From Kocuria flava (GTDB lineage Bacteria; Actinomycetota; Actinomycetes; Actinomycetales; Micrococcaceae), in NCBI RefSeq assembly GCF_001482365.1, contig NZ_CP013254.1:2046001-2110000 (forward strand): a DNA stretch of 64,000 nt. Direction: 5' to 3'. Made by a program: the position numbers and the translations under genes. This document shows, one piece after another, positions 16,281-26,834 of the stretch (its first letter is position 1; every line of letters starts with the position of its first letter). The notes below the pieces were generated by a model. It did no database searches, had not been told where the DNA came from, and saw nothing but the letters and a program-made list of their open reading frames with translations.

Positions 16281-16481
16281 TCAGGAGCCGATGCGCTCCG
16301 TCTCGTCCTGCCACGTGGCCGCGAGCGGGCGCAGCTTCTCCTCGTTCTTGCGCGCGTGGTGGGCGCAGAAGAGCAGCTCGCCGCCCGTGGACTCGAGGAT
16401 CACTCGGACGTAGGCCTGGGCGCCGCACGCGTCGCAGCGGTCGGTCGCGTTCAGCTCTCGGCTTTCCAGTGTGGCGTTCAC
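16281..16481 (-). CDS. Small zinc-ribbon-like protein (DUF7455-like)
   Basis: A 66-aa protein with a CxxC pair (DRCDACGAQAYVRV) and a second CAHH pair (LLFCAHHARKNEEKL), consistent with one bound zinc. This type of gene commonly sits between sigA and parE in Micrococcales; its function is unknown. Start is GTG with AGGAGGAGGA upstream. A longer open frame exists upstream but its N-terminus (MYVAVPRC...) does not look like this family. Confidence 0.85.
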   Translation of the reverse strand: MNATLESRELNATDRCDACGAQAYVRVILESTGGELLFCAHHARKNEEKLRPLAATWQDETERIGS

Positions 16482-16722
16482 GGGATCCTCCTCCTGTGTC
16501 GTACGCGTCGCACGCGGGGTGCTCGTGCTCCCCCCGGTGCCGGTACCCGGGGTCTCGTGGACGCATCGGGGTACTGCTACATACAACCACGACGGTCGGA
16601 CATCCGATCCCGTCCGGAGCGGATTTTCGCCCCGGGCGTAGGTGCCCGCCGGCCCGGGGACGCCCGCGGCGGGCCCCGGGCCGCCGGGCGGGGCCCGGGG
16701 CGGCCGTGTCGGGGGCCGCGAC

Positions 16723-16728
16723 TACAGT
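16723..16728 (+). promoter_or_regulatory. -10 hexamer of parE
   Basis: TACAGT about 38 nt before the parE GTG, with a CAGGAG Shine-Dalgarno in between. Confidence 0.4.
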
Positions 16729-16766
16729 GGGGGAGAACCCCGCCGTCCCCCAGGAGCCGTACCCCC

Positions 16767-18875
16767 GTGACACCGTCCCGTTCCGAATACAACGCCCGCC
16801 ACCTCTCGGTCCTGGAGGGCCTCGAGGCCGTCCGCAAGCGACCGGGCATGTACATCGGCTCCACCGACTCCCGGGGGCTGATGCACTGCCTGTGGGAGAT
16901 CATCGACAACTCCGTCGACGAGGCCCTCGCGGGCTACGGCCAGGAGATCACCGTGGTCCTCCACGCGGACGGCGCGGTCGAGGTCCACGACGACGGACGC
17001 GGCATCCCCATCGACGTCGAGCCCCGCACCGGGCTGCCCGGCGTCGAGGTCGTGTTCACGAAGCTGCACGCGGGCGGGAAGTTCGGCGGCGGCTCCTACA
17101 GCGCCTCCGGCGGCCTGCACGGCGTGGGCGCCTCGGTGGTCAACGCCCTCTCGGCCCGCCTCGACGTCCAGGTCGACCGCGGCGGGAAGACCTACCAGAT
17201 GTCCTTCCGCCACGGCGAGCCGGGCCGCTTCCTCGACAAGGGCCGGCCCTCCCCGCACGCGGAGTTCGCGCCGTTCACGGAGGGCTCCGAGCTCGACGTC
17301 GTCGGCCGGGCCAAGCGCGGGGTCACGGGCACCCGCATCCGCTACTGGGCGGACGAGCAGATCTTCACCGCGGACGCCCGGTTCAGCTACGAGGACCTCG
17401 CCCGGCGCGCCCGCCAGACCTCCTTCCTGATCCCGGGGCTGCGCATCACCGTCCGGGACCAGCGCGGGCTGCCGGGCACCCCGGGGGAGTTCGGCGTGCA
17501 CGAGGAGGTCTTCCAGCACGACGGCGGGATCGCCGAGTTCGTCGACCACCTCGCCGTGGACAGCCCCGTCACCGACGTCTGGCGCCTGCACGGGGAGGGC
17601 CGGTTCAAGGAGACCGTGCCCGTCCTCGACGACACCGGCCGGTCCCGGCTCACGGAGGTCGAGCGCACCTGCGAGGTGGACCTCGCCGTGCGCTGGGGCA
17701 TCGGCTACGACACCACGGTGCGCTCCTTCGTGAACATCATCGCGACCCCCAAGGGCGGCACCCACCAGGCCGGCTTCGAGGCCGCGCTGCTGAAGACGTT
17801 CCGCAAGCAGGTCGAGGCCAACGCCCGGCGGCTGAAGGCGGGCACCGACAAGGTCGAGAAGGACGACGTCCTGGCCGGGCTCACCGCGGTGCTCACCGTG
17901 CGCCTGGCGGAGCCGCAGTTCGAGGGCCAGACCAAGGAGGTCCTCGGCACCCCGGCGGTGCGCCAGATCGTGGCGCGCGTGGTGGAGAAGGAGCTCACGG
18001 CCCGGCTCACCGCCACCTCCCGGCACGGCAAGCAGCAGGCGGGGGCGCTGCTGGAGAAGGTCGTGGCCGAGATGAAGTCGCGCATCTCCGCGCGCGTGCA
18101 CAAGGAGACCCAGCGGCGCAAGAACGCGCTGGAGACCTCTTCGATGCCCGCCAAGCTCGTGGAGTGCCGCTCGACCGACGTCGAGCGCTCCGAGCTGTTC
18201 ATCGTCGAGGGCGACTCCGCGCTCGGCACGGCCCGGCTGGCCCGGTCCTCGAACCACCAGGCGCTGCTGCCGATCCGCGGCAAGATCCTCAACGTGCAGA
18301 AGGCCTCGATCACCGACATGCTCGCCAACACCGAGTGCGCCGCGCTGATCCAGGTCATCGGCGCGGGCTCCGGGCGCACCTTCGACCTCTCCGCCGCCCG
18401 CTACGGCAAGGTCATCATGATGACCGACGCCGACGTCGACGGCGCCCACATCCGCACCCTCCTCCTGACCCTGTTCTACCGGTACATGCGCCCGCTCGTG
18501 GAGGCCGGCCGGGTCTACGCGGCGGTCCCGCCCCTGCACCGGGTCGAGGTGGTCAACCCCGGCGGGAAGGCCAACGAGATGGTCTACACCTACTCGGAGC
18601 GCGAGCTCGACGGGCTGCTGGCGCGCCTGGAGCGGGAGGGCCGCCGCTACAGGGAGCCCATCCAGCGCTACAAGGGCCTGGGCGAGATGGACGCCGACCA
18701 GCTCGCCGAGACGACGATGGACGTGCGCCACCGCATGCTGCGCCGGATCCGGGTCGAGGACGCCGAGGCCGCCGAGCACGCCTTCGCGCTGCTCATGGGC
18801 TCCGAGGTGGCCCCGCGCAAGGACTTCATCATCGAGGGCGCCGCGCAGCTGGACCAGGACCGCATCGACGCCTGA
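16767..18875 (+). CDS. parE: DNA topoisomerase IV subunit B
   Basis: ATPase subunit of type IIA topoisomerase, working with ParC (encoded 1.1 kb further on, opposite strand), 702 aa. GHKL ATPase motifs are EIIDNSVDEALAGYG, DDGRGIPID and GGLHGVGASVVNALSA. The Toprim domain shows EGDSALGTARLARSS and MTDADVDGAHIRTLLLT, and YKGLGEMDADQL precedes the C-terminus. Start GTG chosen because CAGGAG lies about 10 nt upstream and the family N-terminus (YNARHLSVLEGLEAVRKRPG) follows at once. It is called ParE rather than GyrB because of the parC gene nearby; this rests on context. Confidence 0.92.
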   Translation: MTPSRSEYNARHLSVLEGLEAVRKRPGMYIGSTDSRGLMHCLWEIIDNSVDEALAGYGQEITVVLHADGAVEVHDDGRGIPIDVEPRTGLPGVEVVFTKLHAGGKFGGGSYSASGGLHGVGASVVNALSARLDVQVDRGGKTYQMSFRHGEPGRFLDKGRPSPHAEFAPFTEGSELDVVGRAKRGVTGTRIRYWADEQIFTADARFSYEDLARRARQTSFLIPGLRITVRDQRGLPGTPGEFGVHEEVFQHDGGIAEFVDHLAVDSPVTDVWRLHGEGRFKETVPVLDDTGRSRLTEVERTCEVDLAVRWGIGYDTTVRSFVNIIATPKGGTHQAGFEAALLKTFRKQVEANARRLKAGTDKVEKDDVLAGLTAVLTVRLAEPQFEGQTKEVLGTPAVRQIVARVVEKELTARLTATSRHGKQQAGALLEKVVAEMKSRISARVHKETQRRKNALETSSMPAKLVECRSTDVERSELFIVEGDSALGTARLARSSNHQALLPIRGKILNVQKASITDMLANTECAALIQVIGAGSGRTFDLSAARYGKVIMMTDADVDGAHIRTLLLTLFYRYMRPLVEAGRVYAAVPPLHRVEVVNPGGKANEMVYTYSERELDGLLARLEREGRRYREPIQRYKGLGEMDADQLAETTMDVRHRMLRRIRVEDAEAAEHAFALLMGSEVAPRKDFIIEGAAQLDQDRIDA

Positions 18876-18903
18876 CCCGCGTCCCGGGCGGGGCGGCCGG
18901 GGC

Positions 18904-18909
18904 TAGGCT
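18904..18909 (+). promoter_or_regulatory. -10 hexamer of mdh
   Basis: TAGGCT 48 nt before the mdh ATG. A GGAAGGA Shine-Dalgarno precedes the ATG, so unlike lipB this transcript has a leader. Confidence 0.4.
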
Positions 18910-18957
18910 GGGCGCGACGACACCGTCCGCGTCCGCGCGTCCCCGGAAGGACCCCGC

Positions 18958-19983
<1,026 letters not shown>

Positions 19984-20005
19984 GCCCGGGGGCCGGCCCG
20001 CCGGC

Positions 20006-22504
20006 TCAGCCGTAGGCCGGGCCGACGGCGTCGATCACCTGCTCCAGCGGCACGCCGGAGCCGTCCCGGCGCCCGTGCTCGACGGGCAGCGCCCGCGCCA
20101 CCCCGGTGGCGGAGACGGCCTTGGCCGGGCCGTGGCCGGCCCAGGCCAGCACGAGGCCGGTCTCACCCTTGAGGAAGCGGTGGGCCCGCACCCCGCCGGT
20201 GGCCCGGCCCTTGGGCGGGTACTCCGCGAACGGGGTGACCTTCACGGAGTACGGCGACATCCCGGGCAGCACCTCGCCGGCGCGGGCGACCGTCACGACC
20301 ACGGGCGTCTCGTCCGCGGCGCGCACGACGCCGAAGAACACGACCTCGTCGCCGGGGGAGAGCTTCATCCCCGCGACCCCGCCCGCGGTGCGGCCCTGCG
20401 GGCGCACCGAGCCCGCCGGGAAGTGCAGCAGCTTGCCCTCCCGGCTGATCAGCACCAGCGCGTCGTCGTCGGCGGCGGACTCGGCCAGGCCCACGACCTC
20501 GTCGCCGTCCTTGAGGCCGATGACCTCCCAGTCCTCCCGGTTGAGCGGGTGGTCGGGGTTGACCCGCTTCACGACGCCGCGGCGGGTGCCCAGGGCCAGG
20601 ACCGCGCCCAGCGGGGCCAGGCCCACGAGCCGCTCGCCCCGGGCCAGGGTGAGGAAGTCCTTGACGGGCACGCCGTCGCCGAGCTTCGGGGTCCCCTCGA
20701 AGGCCGTCAGCACGGGCACGTCCATCACCTGCACGCGCACCATCCGCCCGGCCGAGGTCAGCGCCCCGATCTCGCCGCGGGCGGTGGCGCGCACCGCGGA
20801 GGTCAGGGCGTCGTGCTTGACCCGCCGCGGGGGGTCCACGAGCGGGACCTGCACGGAGGTCCGGGCCAGCTGCCCGGAGGTGGACAGCAGCACCCAGCAC
20901 GGGTCGTCGGCGATCTCCAGGGCCAGGCCCGCGCCGGCGCGCCGGCCCGGCTCCGGCAGGACGGCCGCGGCCGGACCGGGCAGGGCCTCGGCCTCCAGCA
21001 GCTCGGTGCGCCGGTCGTCGCCGTGGGCCGCGGCGACCTCGGCGAGCTCGGCGGAGACCAGCGCGCGCAGCCGGGCGTCGGAGGCGAGGACCTCCTCGAG
21101 CTCGCCGATCTCCCGGCGCAGCCGCTCCTGCTCCTGCTCGAGCTCGACGCGGGAGAACTTCGTGAGCTGCCGCAGCCGCAGCTCGAGGATGTGCTCGGCC
21201 TGGGTCCGGCTCAGCCCGAAGGCCTCGACGAGCCGGTCGCGGGCCACGGCGGTCTCGTCGGAGTCCCGCACGATCCGGATCACCTCGTCGATGTCCAGGA
21301 TCGCGACGAGCAGCCCCTCGACGAGGTGGAGGCGGTCGCGCTTCTTCCCGAGGCGGAAGCCGGTGCGCCGGCGCACCACGGACAGGCGGTGCTCGACGTA
21401 GACCTGCAGCAGCTCCAGCAGACCCATGGTGCGCGGCTGGCCGTCGACCAGCGCCACGTTGTTGATCCCGAAGGAGTCCTCCATGGGGGTGTGCTTGTAC
21501 AGCTGCTGGAGCACGGCCTGGGGGTTGAAGCCGTTCTTGAGCTCGATTACGAGCCGCAGCCCGTTGCGACGGTCGGTGAGGTCCACGACGTCGGAGACGC
21601 CCTGCAGCTTCTTCGCCTGCACGGCCTCCTTGATCTTCTCCGTCACCTTCTCGGGACCCACCATGTAGGGCAGCTCGGTGACCACGATGCCCTGCTTGCG
21701 CGGGGTGACCTGCTCGATCGAGACCTTCGCCCGCGTCCTGAACGAGCCCCGGCCGGTGCGGTAGGCGTCCTTGATCCCGTCGAGGCCCACGATCCGCCCG
21801 CCCGAGGGCAGGTCCGGGCCCGGGACGAAGCGGATGAGCTCCTCGAGCGTGGCCTCGGGGTGCTCCACGAGGTGGCGGGCCGCGGCGACGACTTCCCGCA
21901 GGTTGTGCGGGGCCATGTTCGTGGCCATGCCCACGGCGATCCCGGAGGAGCCGTTGACGAGCAGGTTCGGGTAGGCGGCCGGCAGCACCCCCGGCTGGGA
22001 GAACTGGTTGTCGTAGTTGGGCACGAAGTCCACGACGTCCTCGTCGAGGTCGGCCGTGAGCGCCAGCGCGGCCGGGGCCATGCGCGCCTCGGTGTACCGG
22101 GACGCGGCGGGGCCGTCGTCGACCGAGCCGAAGTTGCCGTGCCCGTCCACGAGGGGCAGGCGCATCGCGAACGGCTGGGCGAGGCGGACCATGGCGTCGT
22201 AGATCGCGGAGTCCCCGTGCGGGTGCAGCTTGCCCATCACCTCGCCCACCACGCGCGCGCTCTTGACGTGGCCGCGGTCCGGACGCAGGCCCATCCGGTC
22301 CATCATGAACAGGATGCGCCGCTGCACGGGCTTGAGCCCGTCGCGGGCGTCGGGCAGGGCGCGGGAGTAGATCACCGAGTACGAGTACTCGAGGAAGCTC
22401 GTGCGCATCTCGGAGGTCACGTCGATGTCGACGATGTTCTCCCGGAAGTCGGCGGGCAGCTCGTCCGCGGGGGACGGGCGGGTGGACGCACGGCGGCGGG
22501 CCAT
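20006..22504 (-). CDS. parC: DNA topoisomerase IV subunit A
   Basis: Breakage-reunion subunit, 832 aa. The winged-helix region holds ALPDARDGLKPVQRRILFMM, the quinolone-pocket HPHGDSAIYDAMVRL (S99, D103; the susceptible-type residues of the family) and the catalytic tyrosine Y137 in ASRYTEAR. Beta-pinwheel repeats fill the C-terminus. ATG 22504 is chosen; a GTG one codon upstream (22507) is equally placed behind AAGGA. The promoter region is shared with the divergent GNAT/synthetase gene. Confidence 0.93.
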   Translation of the reverse strand: MARRRASTRPSPADELPADFRENIVDIDVTSEMRTSFLEYSYSVIYSRALPDARDGLKPVQRRILFMMDRMGLRPDRGHVKSARVVGEVMGKLHPHGDSAIYDAMVRLAQPFAMRLPLVDGHGNFGSVDDGPAASRYTEARMAPAALALTADLDEDVVDFVPNYDNQFSQPGVLPAAYPNLLVNGSSGIAVGMATNMAPHNLREVVAAARHLVEHPEATLEELIRFVPGPDLPSGGRIVGLDGIKDAYRTGRGSFRTRAKVSIEQVTPRKQGIVVTELPYMVGPEKVTEKIKEAVQAKKLQGVSDVVDLTDRRNGLRLVIELKNGFNPQAVLQQLYKHTPMEDSFGINNVALVDGQPRTMGLLELLQVYVEHRLSVVRRRTGFRLGKKRDRLHLVEGLLVAILDIDEVIRIVRDSDETAVARDRLVEAFGLSRTQAEHILELRLRQLTKFSRVELEQEQERLRREIGELEEVLASDARLRALVSAELAEVAAAHGDDRRTELLEAEALPGPAAAVLPEPGRRAGAGLALEIADDPCWVLLSTSGQLARTSVQVPLVDPPRRVKHDALTSAVRATARGEIGALTSAGRMVRVQVMDVPVLTAFEGTPKLGDGVPVKDFLTLARGERLVGLAPLGAVLALGTRRGVVKRVNPDHPLNREDWEVIGLKDGDEVVGLAESAADDDALVLISREGKLLHFPAGSVRPQGRTAGGVAGMKLSPGDEVVFFGVVRAADETPVVVTVARAGEVLPGMSPYSVKVTPFAEYPPKGRATGGVRAHRFLKGETGLVLAWAGHGPAKAVSATGVARALPVEHGRRDGSGVPLEQVIDAVGPAYG

Positions 22505-22592
22505 CACAGCAGGGGGGTCCTTCGGGTCGGGGGTCGGCCCCGGCGGGCCGGCGGGCTCGGGAGAGCGCGCCGGGACGCACCGGGGCGCACCG

Positions 22593-22620
22593 TTGACGGT
22601 GCGGGTTTGTCTACTAGCCT
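22593..22620 (+). promoter_or_regulatory. Promoter of the GNAT/synthetase gene, leaderless
   Basis: TTGACG (22593-22598), a 16-nt spacer and TAGCCT (22615-22620), then 7 nt to the ATG. There is no Shine-Dalgarno. This is the best-supported leaderless promoter here because both hexamers are recognisable. Confidence 0.6.
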
Positions 22621-22627
22621 GAATCCT

Positions 22628-25318
22628 ATGGTTCCAGAGACCGCGGACACGGAGACCACCGGCCGGTACCCCGAGTACTGGGAGGCCGACGTGATCCTGC
22701 GCGACGGCGCCACGGCGCACCTGCGCCCCATCTCGCCGGCGGACAGGGACGCCCTCCGCCGCTTCCACGAGTCGCAGTCCGAGAACAGCATCTACCTGCG
22801 CTTCTTCTCCTACAAGCCGACCCTCAGCGCCCGGGAGCTGGACCGGTTCACGGTGGTCGACCACCGCGACCGGGTGTGCTTCGTGCTGCTGCTGGGGGAG
22901 CGGATCATCGGGGTGGGCCGCTACGACCGCACCCACGACCCGCACGACGCCGAGGTCGCGTTCATGATCTCCGACGCCCACCAGGGGCGCGGGATCGGCT
23001 CCATCCTCCTCGAGCACCTGGCCGCGGCGGCCCGGGAGAACGGCATCGACCACTTCTCCGCCGAGGTGCTGCCCGAGAACCGCAAGATGCTCCACGTCTT
23101 CGCGGAGGCCGGCTACGAGCTGACCCGCCGCTTCGACGACGGCGTGGTCGTGGTCGGCTTCGACATCGACCCCACCGAGAAGTCCCTGGCCGTGATGGCC
23201 GCCCGCGAGCACCGGGCCGAGGCCCGCTCGATCGCCGACCTCGTCAGCCCCTCCTCGATCGCGGTGATCGGCGCGTCCCGCGACCCCGGCCAGGCCGGGC
23301 GGATGGTCGTGGAGCACCTGATCGGCTCCGGCTTCACCGGCCGGCTGTTCGGAATCAGCCCCACGCCCTTCGAGCGGGAGGGGATGGTGCACGCCACGGC
23401 CATCGCCGAGGTCCCCGAGCGGGTCGACCTGGCCGTGGTGGCCGTGCCCGTGGACCAGGTCGCCGACGTCGTCGACCAGTGCGGGGCCGCCGGGGTGCAC
23501 GCCGTCGTCGTCGTCACGGGCGGCTACGCCGAGGCCGGGGCCGAGGGCCGGGCCCGGCAGCGGGAGCTCGTGCGCCGGGCCCGCTCCCACGGGATGCGCG
23601 TGGTCGGGCCCGCCAGCCTGGGCCTGTACCGCACCGGTCCCGCCCACCGCTTCAACGCCTCGGTGCTGCCCGTCCTCCCGCCCGACGGCACCCTGGGGCT
23701 GTTCAGCCAGTCCGGGGCGGTGGGCACGATGCTGCACGCGGCGGCCGTGCGCCACGGGGTGGGCGTGTCCACCCACCTGTCCGCGGGCAACCGGGCGGAC
23801 GTCTCGGGCAACGACATGATGCAGTACTGGGAGGACGACGACGCCACCCACGCCTGCGGGCTCTACCTGCAGTCGGTCGGCAACCCGCGCAAGTTCTCGC
23901 GCATCGCCCGGCGGCTGTCGCTGCACAAGCCGGTGATCGTGGCCAAGAGCGAGGTCACCGGCCTGCGCCTGCCGCCCGGCCACACCGGGCGCACCACCCA
24001 GGCGCCCCCCGGCGCGCTCGACGCGATGTTCCGCCAGGCCGGGGTGATCCGCGCCGAGAGCAGCGAGCAGCTGATGGACGTGGCCGGGATCGTCACCGGC
24101 CAGCCGCTGCCCGCCGGGGGGCGCACGGGCCTGGTCTCCAACGCCCTGGCCCTGGGCCAGCTCATGGAGGACCGCTGCATGCAGCTGGGCCTGGAGGTCG
24201 CCGCGGTCGAGGCGGGGGTCGTGACCGGCGCCGGCGGGCCCGAGGCCCTCGAGGCCCTGCGCGCCACCGCCGACCGGGTCCTGCGCGGGGCCGACGCCCT
24301 CGTGGTGACGCTGATGCCCGTGCCGGGCGCGACCCGGGAGGAGATCGCCGGGACCGTCGGGCGGGTCGCCCGGGAGCACGGGCGCCCCGCCGTCGTCGTG
24401 TTCACCGGCAGCACCGAGCCGGGGGCGATCTCCGCGGTCCACCACGGCCCCGACGGGCTGACCGTGCCCTGCTTCGACTCCCCGGGGGCGGCCCTGCGCG
24501 CGCTGGCCAAGGCCGTGGACTACGCCCGCTGGCGGGCCCAGGACCAGGGCGTGCACGCCGGCCCGGAGGGCGTGGACCGCGAGGCCGCCGAGACCTTCGT
24601 CGAGGAGCTGGCACCCCGGGTGCCCGGTGACGGGCTGCTGGAGCTCGACCCCGGGCAGGCCGCGCGGCTGCTGGGCACCTACGGCATCGAGGTCCTGCCC
24701 AGCGTGCGCTTCACCGACACGGACGAGGCCGTGGCCGCCGCCGAGCGGATCGGCTGGCCCGTGGTGCTCAAGACCACCGACCCCAACCTGCGCCACCGCC
24801 TGGACCTCGGCGGGGTGCAGCTGAACATCCAGGACGCCGCGCAGCTGCGCGCGGCGGTGGCCACGATGCGCGCGGCGCTCGCCGCCTACGGCTCCTTCGA
24901 CCTCGAGGTCCAGCGGATGGCCCCGCCCGGGCAGGCGGTGGTGCTGCGCGCGATCGAGGACCCGCTGATCGGCCCGGTCGTCTCCTTCGGGATGGCCGGG
25001 GACGCCGTGAACCTGCTCGAGGACTGGGCCCACCGGGTGCCCCCGCTGACCGACCAGGACATCACCCGCATGGTGCGCGAGCCCAAGGCCGCGCGCAAGC
25101 TCTTCGGCCTCCAGGGCGTGCCCGCCGTGGACGTGAACCGGCTCGAGGACCTCATCAGCCGCGTGGCCCTGCTCAAGGACCGGCACCCCGAGATCGCGCG
25201 GGTACAGCTGAACCCGGTGCTGCTGTCTACCGGGTCGCTGACCGTGCTCGGCGCGTCGGTCGGGCTCGGCAACCCCCAGCAGCGGACGGACAGCGCGCGC
25301 CGGGCCATGCGCAGCTAG
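22628..25318 (+). CDS. GNAT acetyltransferase / NDP-forming acyl-CoA synthetase fusion
   Basis: An 896-aa fusion. Residues about 20-185 are a GNAT domain with the acetyl-CoA loop DAHQGRGIGSILL. About 205-300 is a CoA-binding Rossmann domain (SSIAVIGASRDPGQAGRMV). About 310-640 is a succinyl-CoA-ligase-like part (LFSQSGAVGTML). About 670-890 is an ATP-grasp domain (GWPVVLKTTDPNLRHRLDLG). It belongs with Pat/PatZ-type protein lysine acetyltransferases, in the order known for actinomycete Pat (GNAT first), the reverse of E. coli PatZ. Likely role: acetylating acyl-CoA synthetases or other metabolic enzymes; whether the synthetase half is active is unclear. Confidence 0.88.
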   Translation: MVPETADTETTGRYPEYWEADVILRDGATAHLRPISPADRDALRRFHESQSENSIYLRFFSYKPTLSARELDRFTVVDHRDRVCFVLLLGERIIGVGRYDRTHDPHDAEVAFMISDAHQGRGIGSILLEHLAAAARENGIDHFSAEVLPENRKMLHVFAEAGYELTRRFDDGVVVVGFDIDPTEKSLAVMAAREHRAEARSIADLVSPSSIAVIGASRDPGQAGRMVVEHLIGSGFTGRLFGISPTPFEREGMVHATAIAEVPERVDLAVVAVPVDQVADVVDQCGAAGVHAVVVVTGGYAEAGAEGRARQRELVRRARSHGMRVVGPASLGLYRTGPAHRFNASVLPVLPPDGTLGLFSQSGAVGTMLHAAAVRHGVGVSTHLSAGNRADVSGNDMMQYWEDDDATHACGLYLQSVGNPRKFSRIARRLSLHKPVIVAKSEVTGLRLPPGHTGRTTQAPPGALDAMFRQAGVIRAESSEQLMDVAGIVTGQPLPAGGRTGLVSNALALGQLMEDRCMQLGLEVAAVEAGVVTGAGGPEALEALRATADRVLRGADALVVTLMPVPGATREEIAGTVGRVAREHGRPAVVVFTGSTEPGAISAVHHGPDGLTVPCFDSPGAALRALAKAVDYARWRAQDQGVHAGPEGVDREAAETFVEELAPRVPGDGLLELDPGQAARLLGTYGIEVLPSVRFTDTDEAVAAAERIGWPVVLKTTDPNLRHRLDLGGVQLNIQDAAQLRAAVATMRAALAAYGSFDLEVQRMAPPGQAVVLRAIEDPLIGPVVSFGMAGDAVNLLEDWAHRVPPLTDQDITRMVREPKAARKLFGLQGVPAVDVNRLEDLISRVALLKDRHPEIARVQLNPVLLSTGSLTVLGASVGLGNPQQRTDSARRAMRS

Positions 25319-25330
25319 GCCGGCCGGGAC

Positions 25331-26797
25331 GTGGCCGACACCATCGCCGGGCGGTACACGCTCATCGACCCCATCGCCCGCGGGGGCAGCGGGTCCGTGT
25401 GGCGCGCCTGGGACGGGCGGCTGCACCAGCTGTGCGCCGCGAAGGTGCTGCGCCAGCGCGACTCCGCCGACCTGCTGCGCTTCGCCCGGGAGCAGTCGGT
25501 GAAGCTCGACCACCCGCACGTGCTCGCCCCCTACGGGTGGGCCGCCGAGGACGCCCACGTGGTGCTGGCCATGCCCCTGGTGCACGGGGGCACCCTCGAG
25601 TCCGCGCTGCAGGACAACGGCGCCGCCTCGCCCGAGCTCGTCGAGGAGGTCCTCGCCCAGCTGCTGCAGGCGCTGCAGTTCGTGCACGCCCAGGGGTGGG
25701 TCCACCGGGACGTGAAGCCCGCCAACCTCATGCTCGAGAGCACCGGCACGGGACGACCGCACGTGCTGCTGTCCGACTTCGGCATCGCCGTGCGGGTCGA
25801 GGACGCCCGGCTCACCCGCACCGGCACGCTCGTGGGCACCCCCGGCTACCTCCCGCCGGAGGCCTACGAGCTCGCGGACCCGGATCCCGCCCAGGACCTC
25901 TACGCGGCCGGGGTCACCGCCCTGCGCATGCTCGACCCCTCGCTCGAGCCGCCGGAGGAACTCGGGCCGGCCGACGCCCGGCGGGTCGTGGGCCGGCCCG
26001 GAGACCTCGCCGAGCACCTGGCGGCGCTGCTGACCCCGGACCCCGCCCAGCGCCGGCGCGCGGCCGTGAGCGTGCTGCACGCGCTGACGGACGCCGCCGC
26101 CCGGCGCCGCTTCGACCCCGCCCGCACCCGCGACGGGGAGCCCTTCGAGGTCTTCGACGTCCTCGAGCCGCTGCCCGTCCCGTGGGCGCGGCGCGTCGCG
26201 GCCGCCGCGGCCGGCACACCGCTGCCCGAACCGGCCGCGGAGGAACCCCGGGCGGAGGAGCCGCCCGGGGCCCCGGCCGGCCGGGATCCCGCCCCCGGGG
26301 ACGGGCCCGACACCGGGCAGGCCGGCGCGGCACCGACCGGCGCGCCGCAGCCCGGGGCGGGGCCCGCGACGGGGGAGGGCCCCGTGACCGGGAGCTCCGC
26401 GGGGCCCGCCGGGACCGGACGGGCCCCCGACGGTCCCGGGCGCCCCGGCGGCCCCCCGGCCCGCACCGGCCCGGTCCCGGAGGGGCCCGTCACCCCCGCG
26501 GCCGTGGCGGCCACCGCGACCCTCGAGCGGGAGCCCCCCGCCCGTCCCCGCAGGGCCCCCCGCCGCGGCGCGGCGGGGGGAGTGCTGCTGGCGCTGATCA
26601 CCCTCACCCTGCTGCTGGGCGCGTGGCTGCTCGTCGAGCAGGGCGGGTCCGGGCGGCCGGCGGCCCCGGACCCGACGGCGCCGGCCCCCACTCCGGCCGC
26701 GCCGGAGACGCCGGGGGAGGAGGACCCCTACGTCCTGGAGCGGGTGTGCGAGGACCGCGGCGGCGGCGTGGAGGAGTGCTCCTTCCGCGCCCGGTGA
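25331..26797 (+). CDS. Ser/Thr protein kinase (PknB-like), membrane anchored
   Basis: A 488-aa canonical Hanks-type kinase. The Gly-rich loop IARGGSGSVWRAWD, the lysine in CAAKVLRQ, the catalytic loop HRDVKPANLML, DFGIAVRVED and the activation-segment end GTPGYLPPEA are all intact. The kinase domain spans about 8-250, followed by a Pro/Ala/Gly-rich juxtamembrane linker (about 290-400), one transmembrane helix (about 416-438) and a roughly 50-residue extracytoplasmic tail with two cysteines. No PASTA repeats. Start is GTG 12 nt after the preceding stop, with little Shine-Dalgarno, so translation is probably coupled to the synthetase gene. Confidence 0.93.
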   Translation: MADTIAGRYTLIDPIARGGSGSVWRAWDGRLHQLCAAKVLRQRDSADLLRFAREQSVKLDHPHVLAPYGWAAEDAHVVLAMPLVHGGTLESALQDNGAASPELVEEVLAQLLQALQFVHAQGWVHRDVKPANLMLESTGTGRPHVLLSDFGIAVRVEDARLTRTGTLVGTPGYLPPEAYELADPDPAQDLYAAGVTALRMLDPSLEPPEELGPADARRVVGRPGDLAEHLAALLTPDPAQRRRAAVSVLHALTDAAARRRFDPARTRDGEPFEVFDVLEPLPVPWARRVAAAAAGTPLPEPAAEEPRAEEPPGAPAGRDPAPGDGPDTGQAGAAPTGAPQPGAGPATGEGPVTGSSAGPAGTGRAPDGPGRPGGPPARTGPVPEGPVTPAAVAATATLEREPPARPRRAPRRGAAGGVLLALITLTLLLGAWLLVEQGGSGRPAAPDPTAPAPTPAAPETPGEEDPYVLERVCEDRGGGVEECSFRAR

Positions 26798-26834
26798 GGG
26801 CCCGTGTTGGGCCAGGGCGGGCCGGTGGGGGAAA

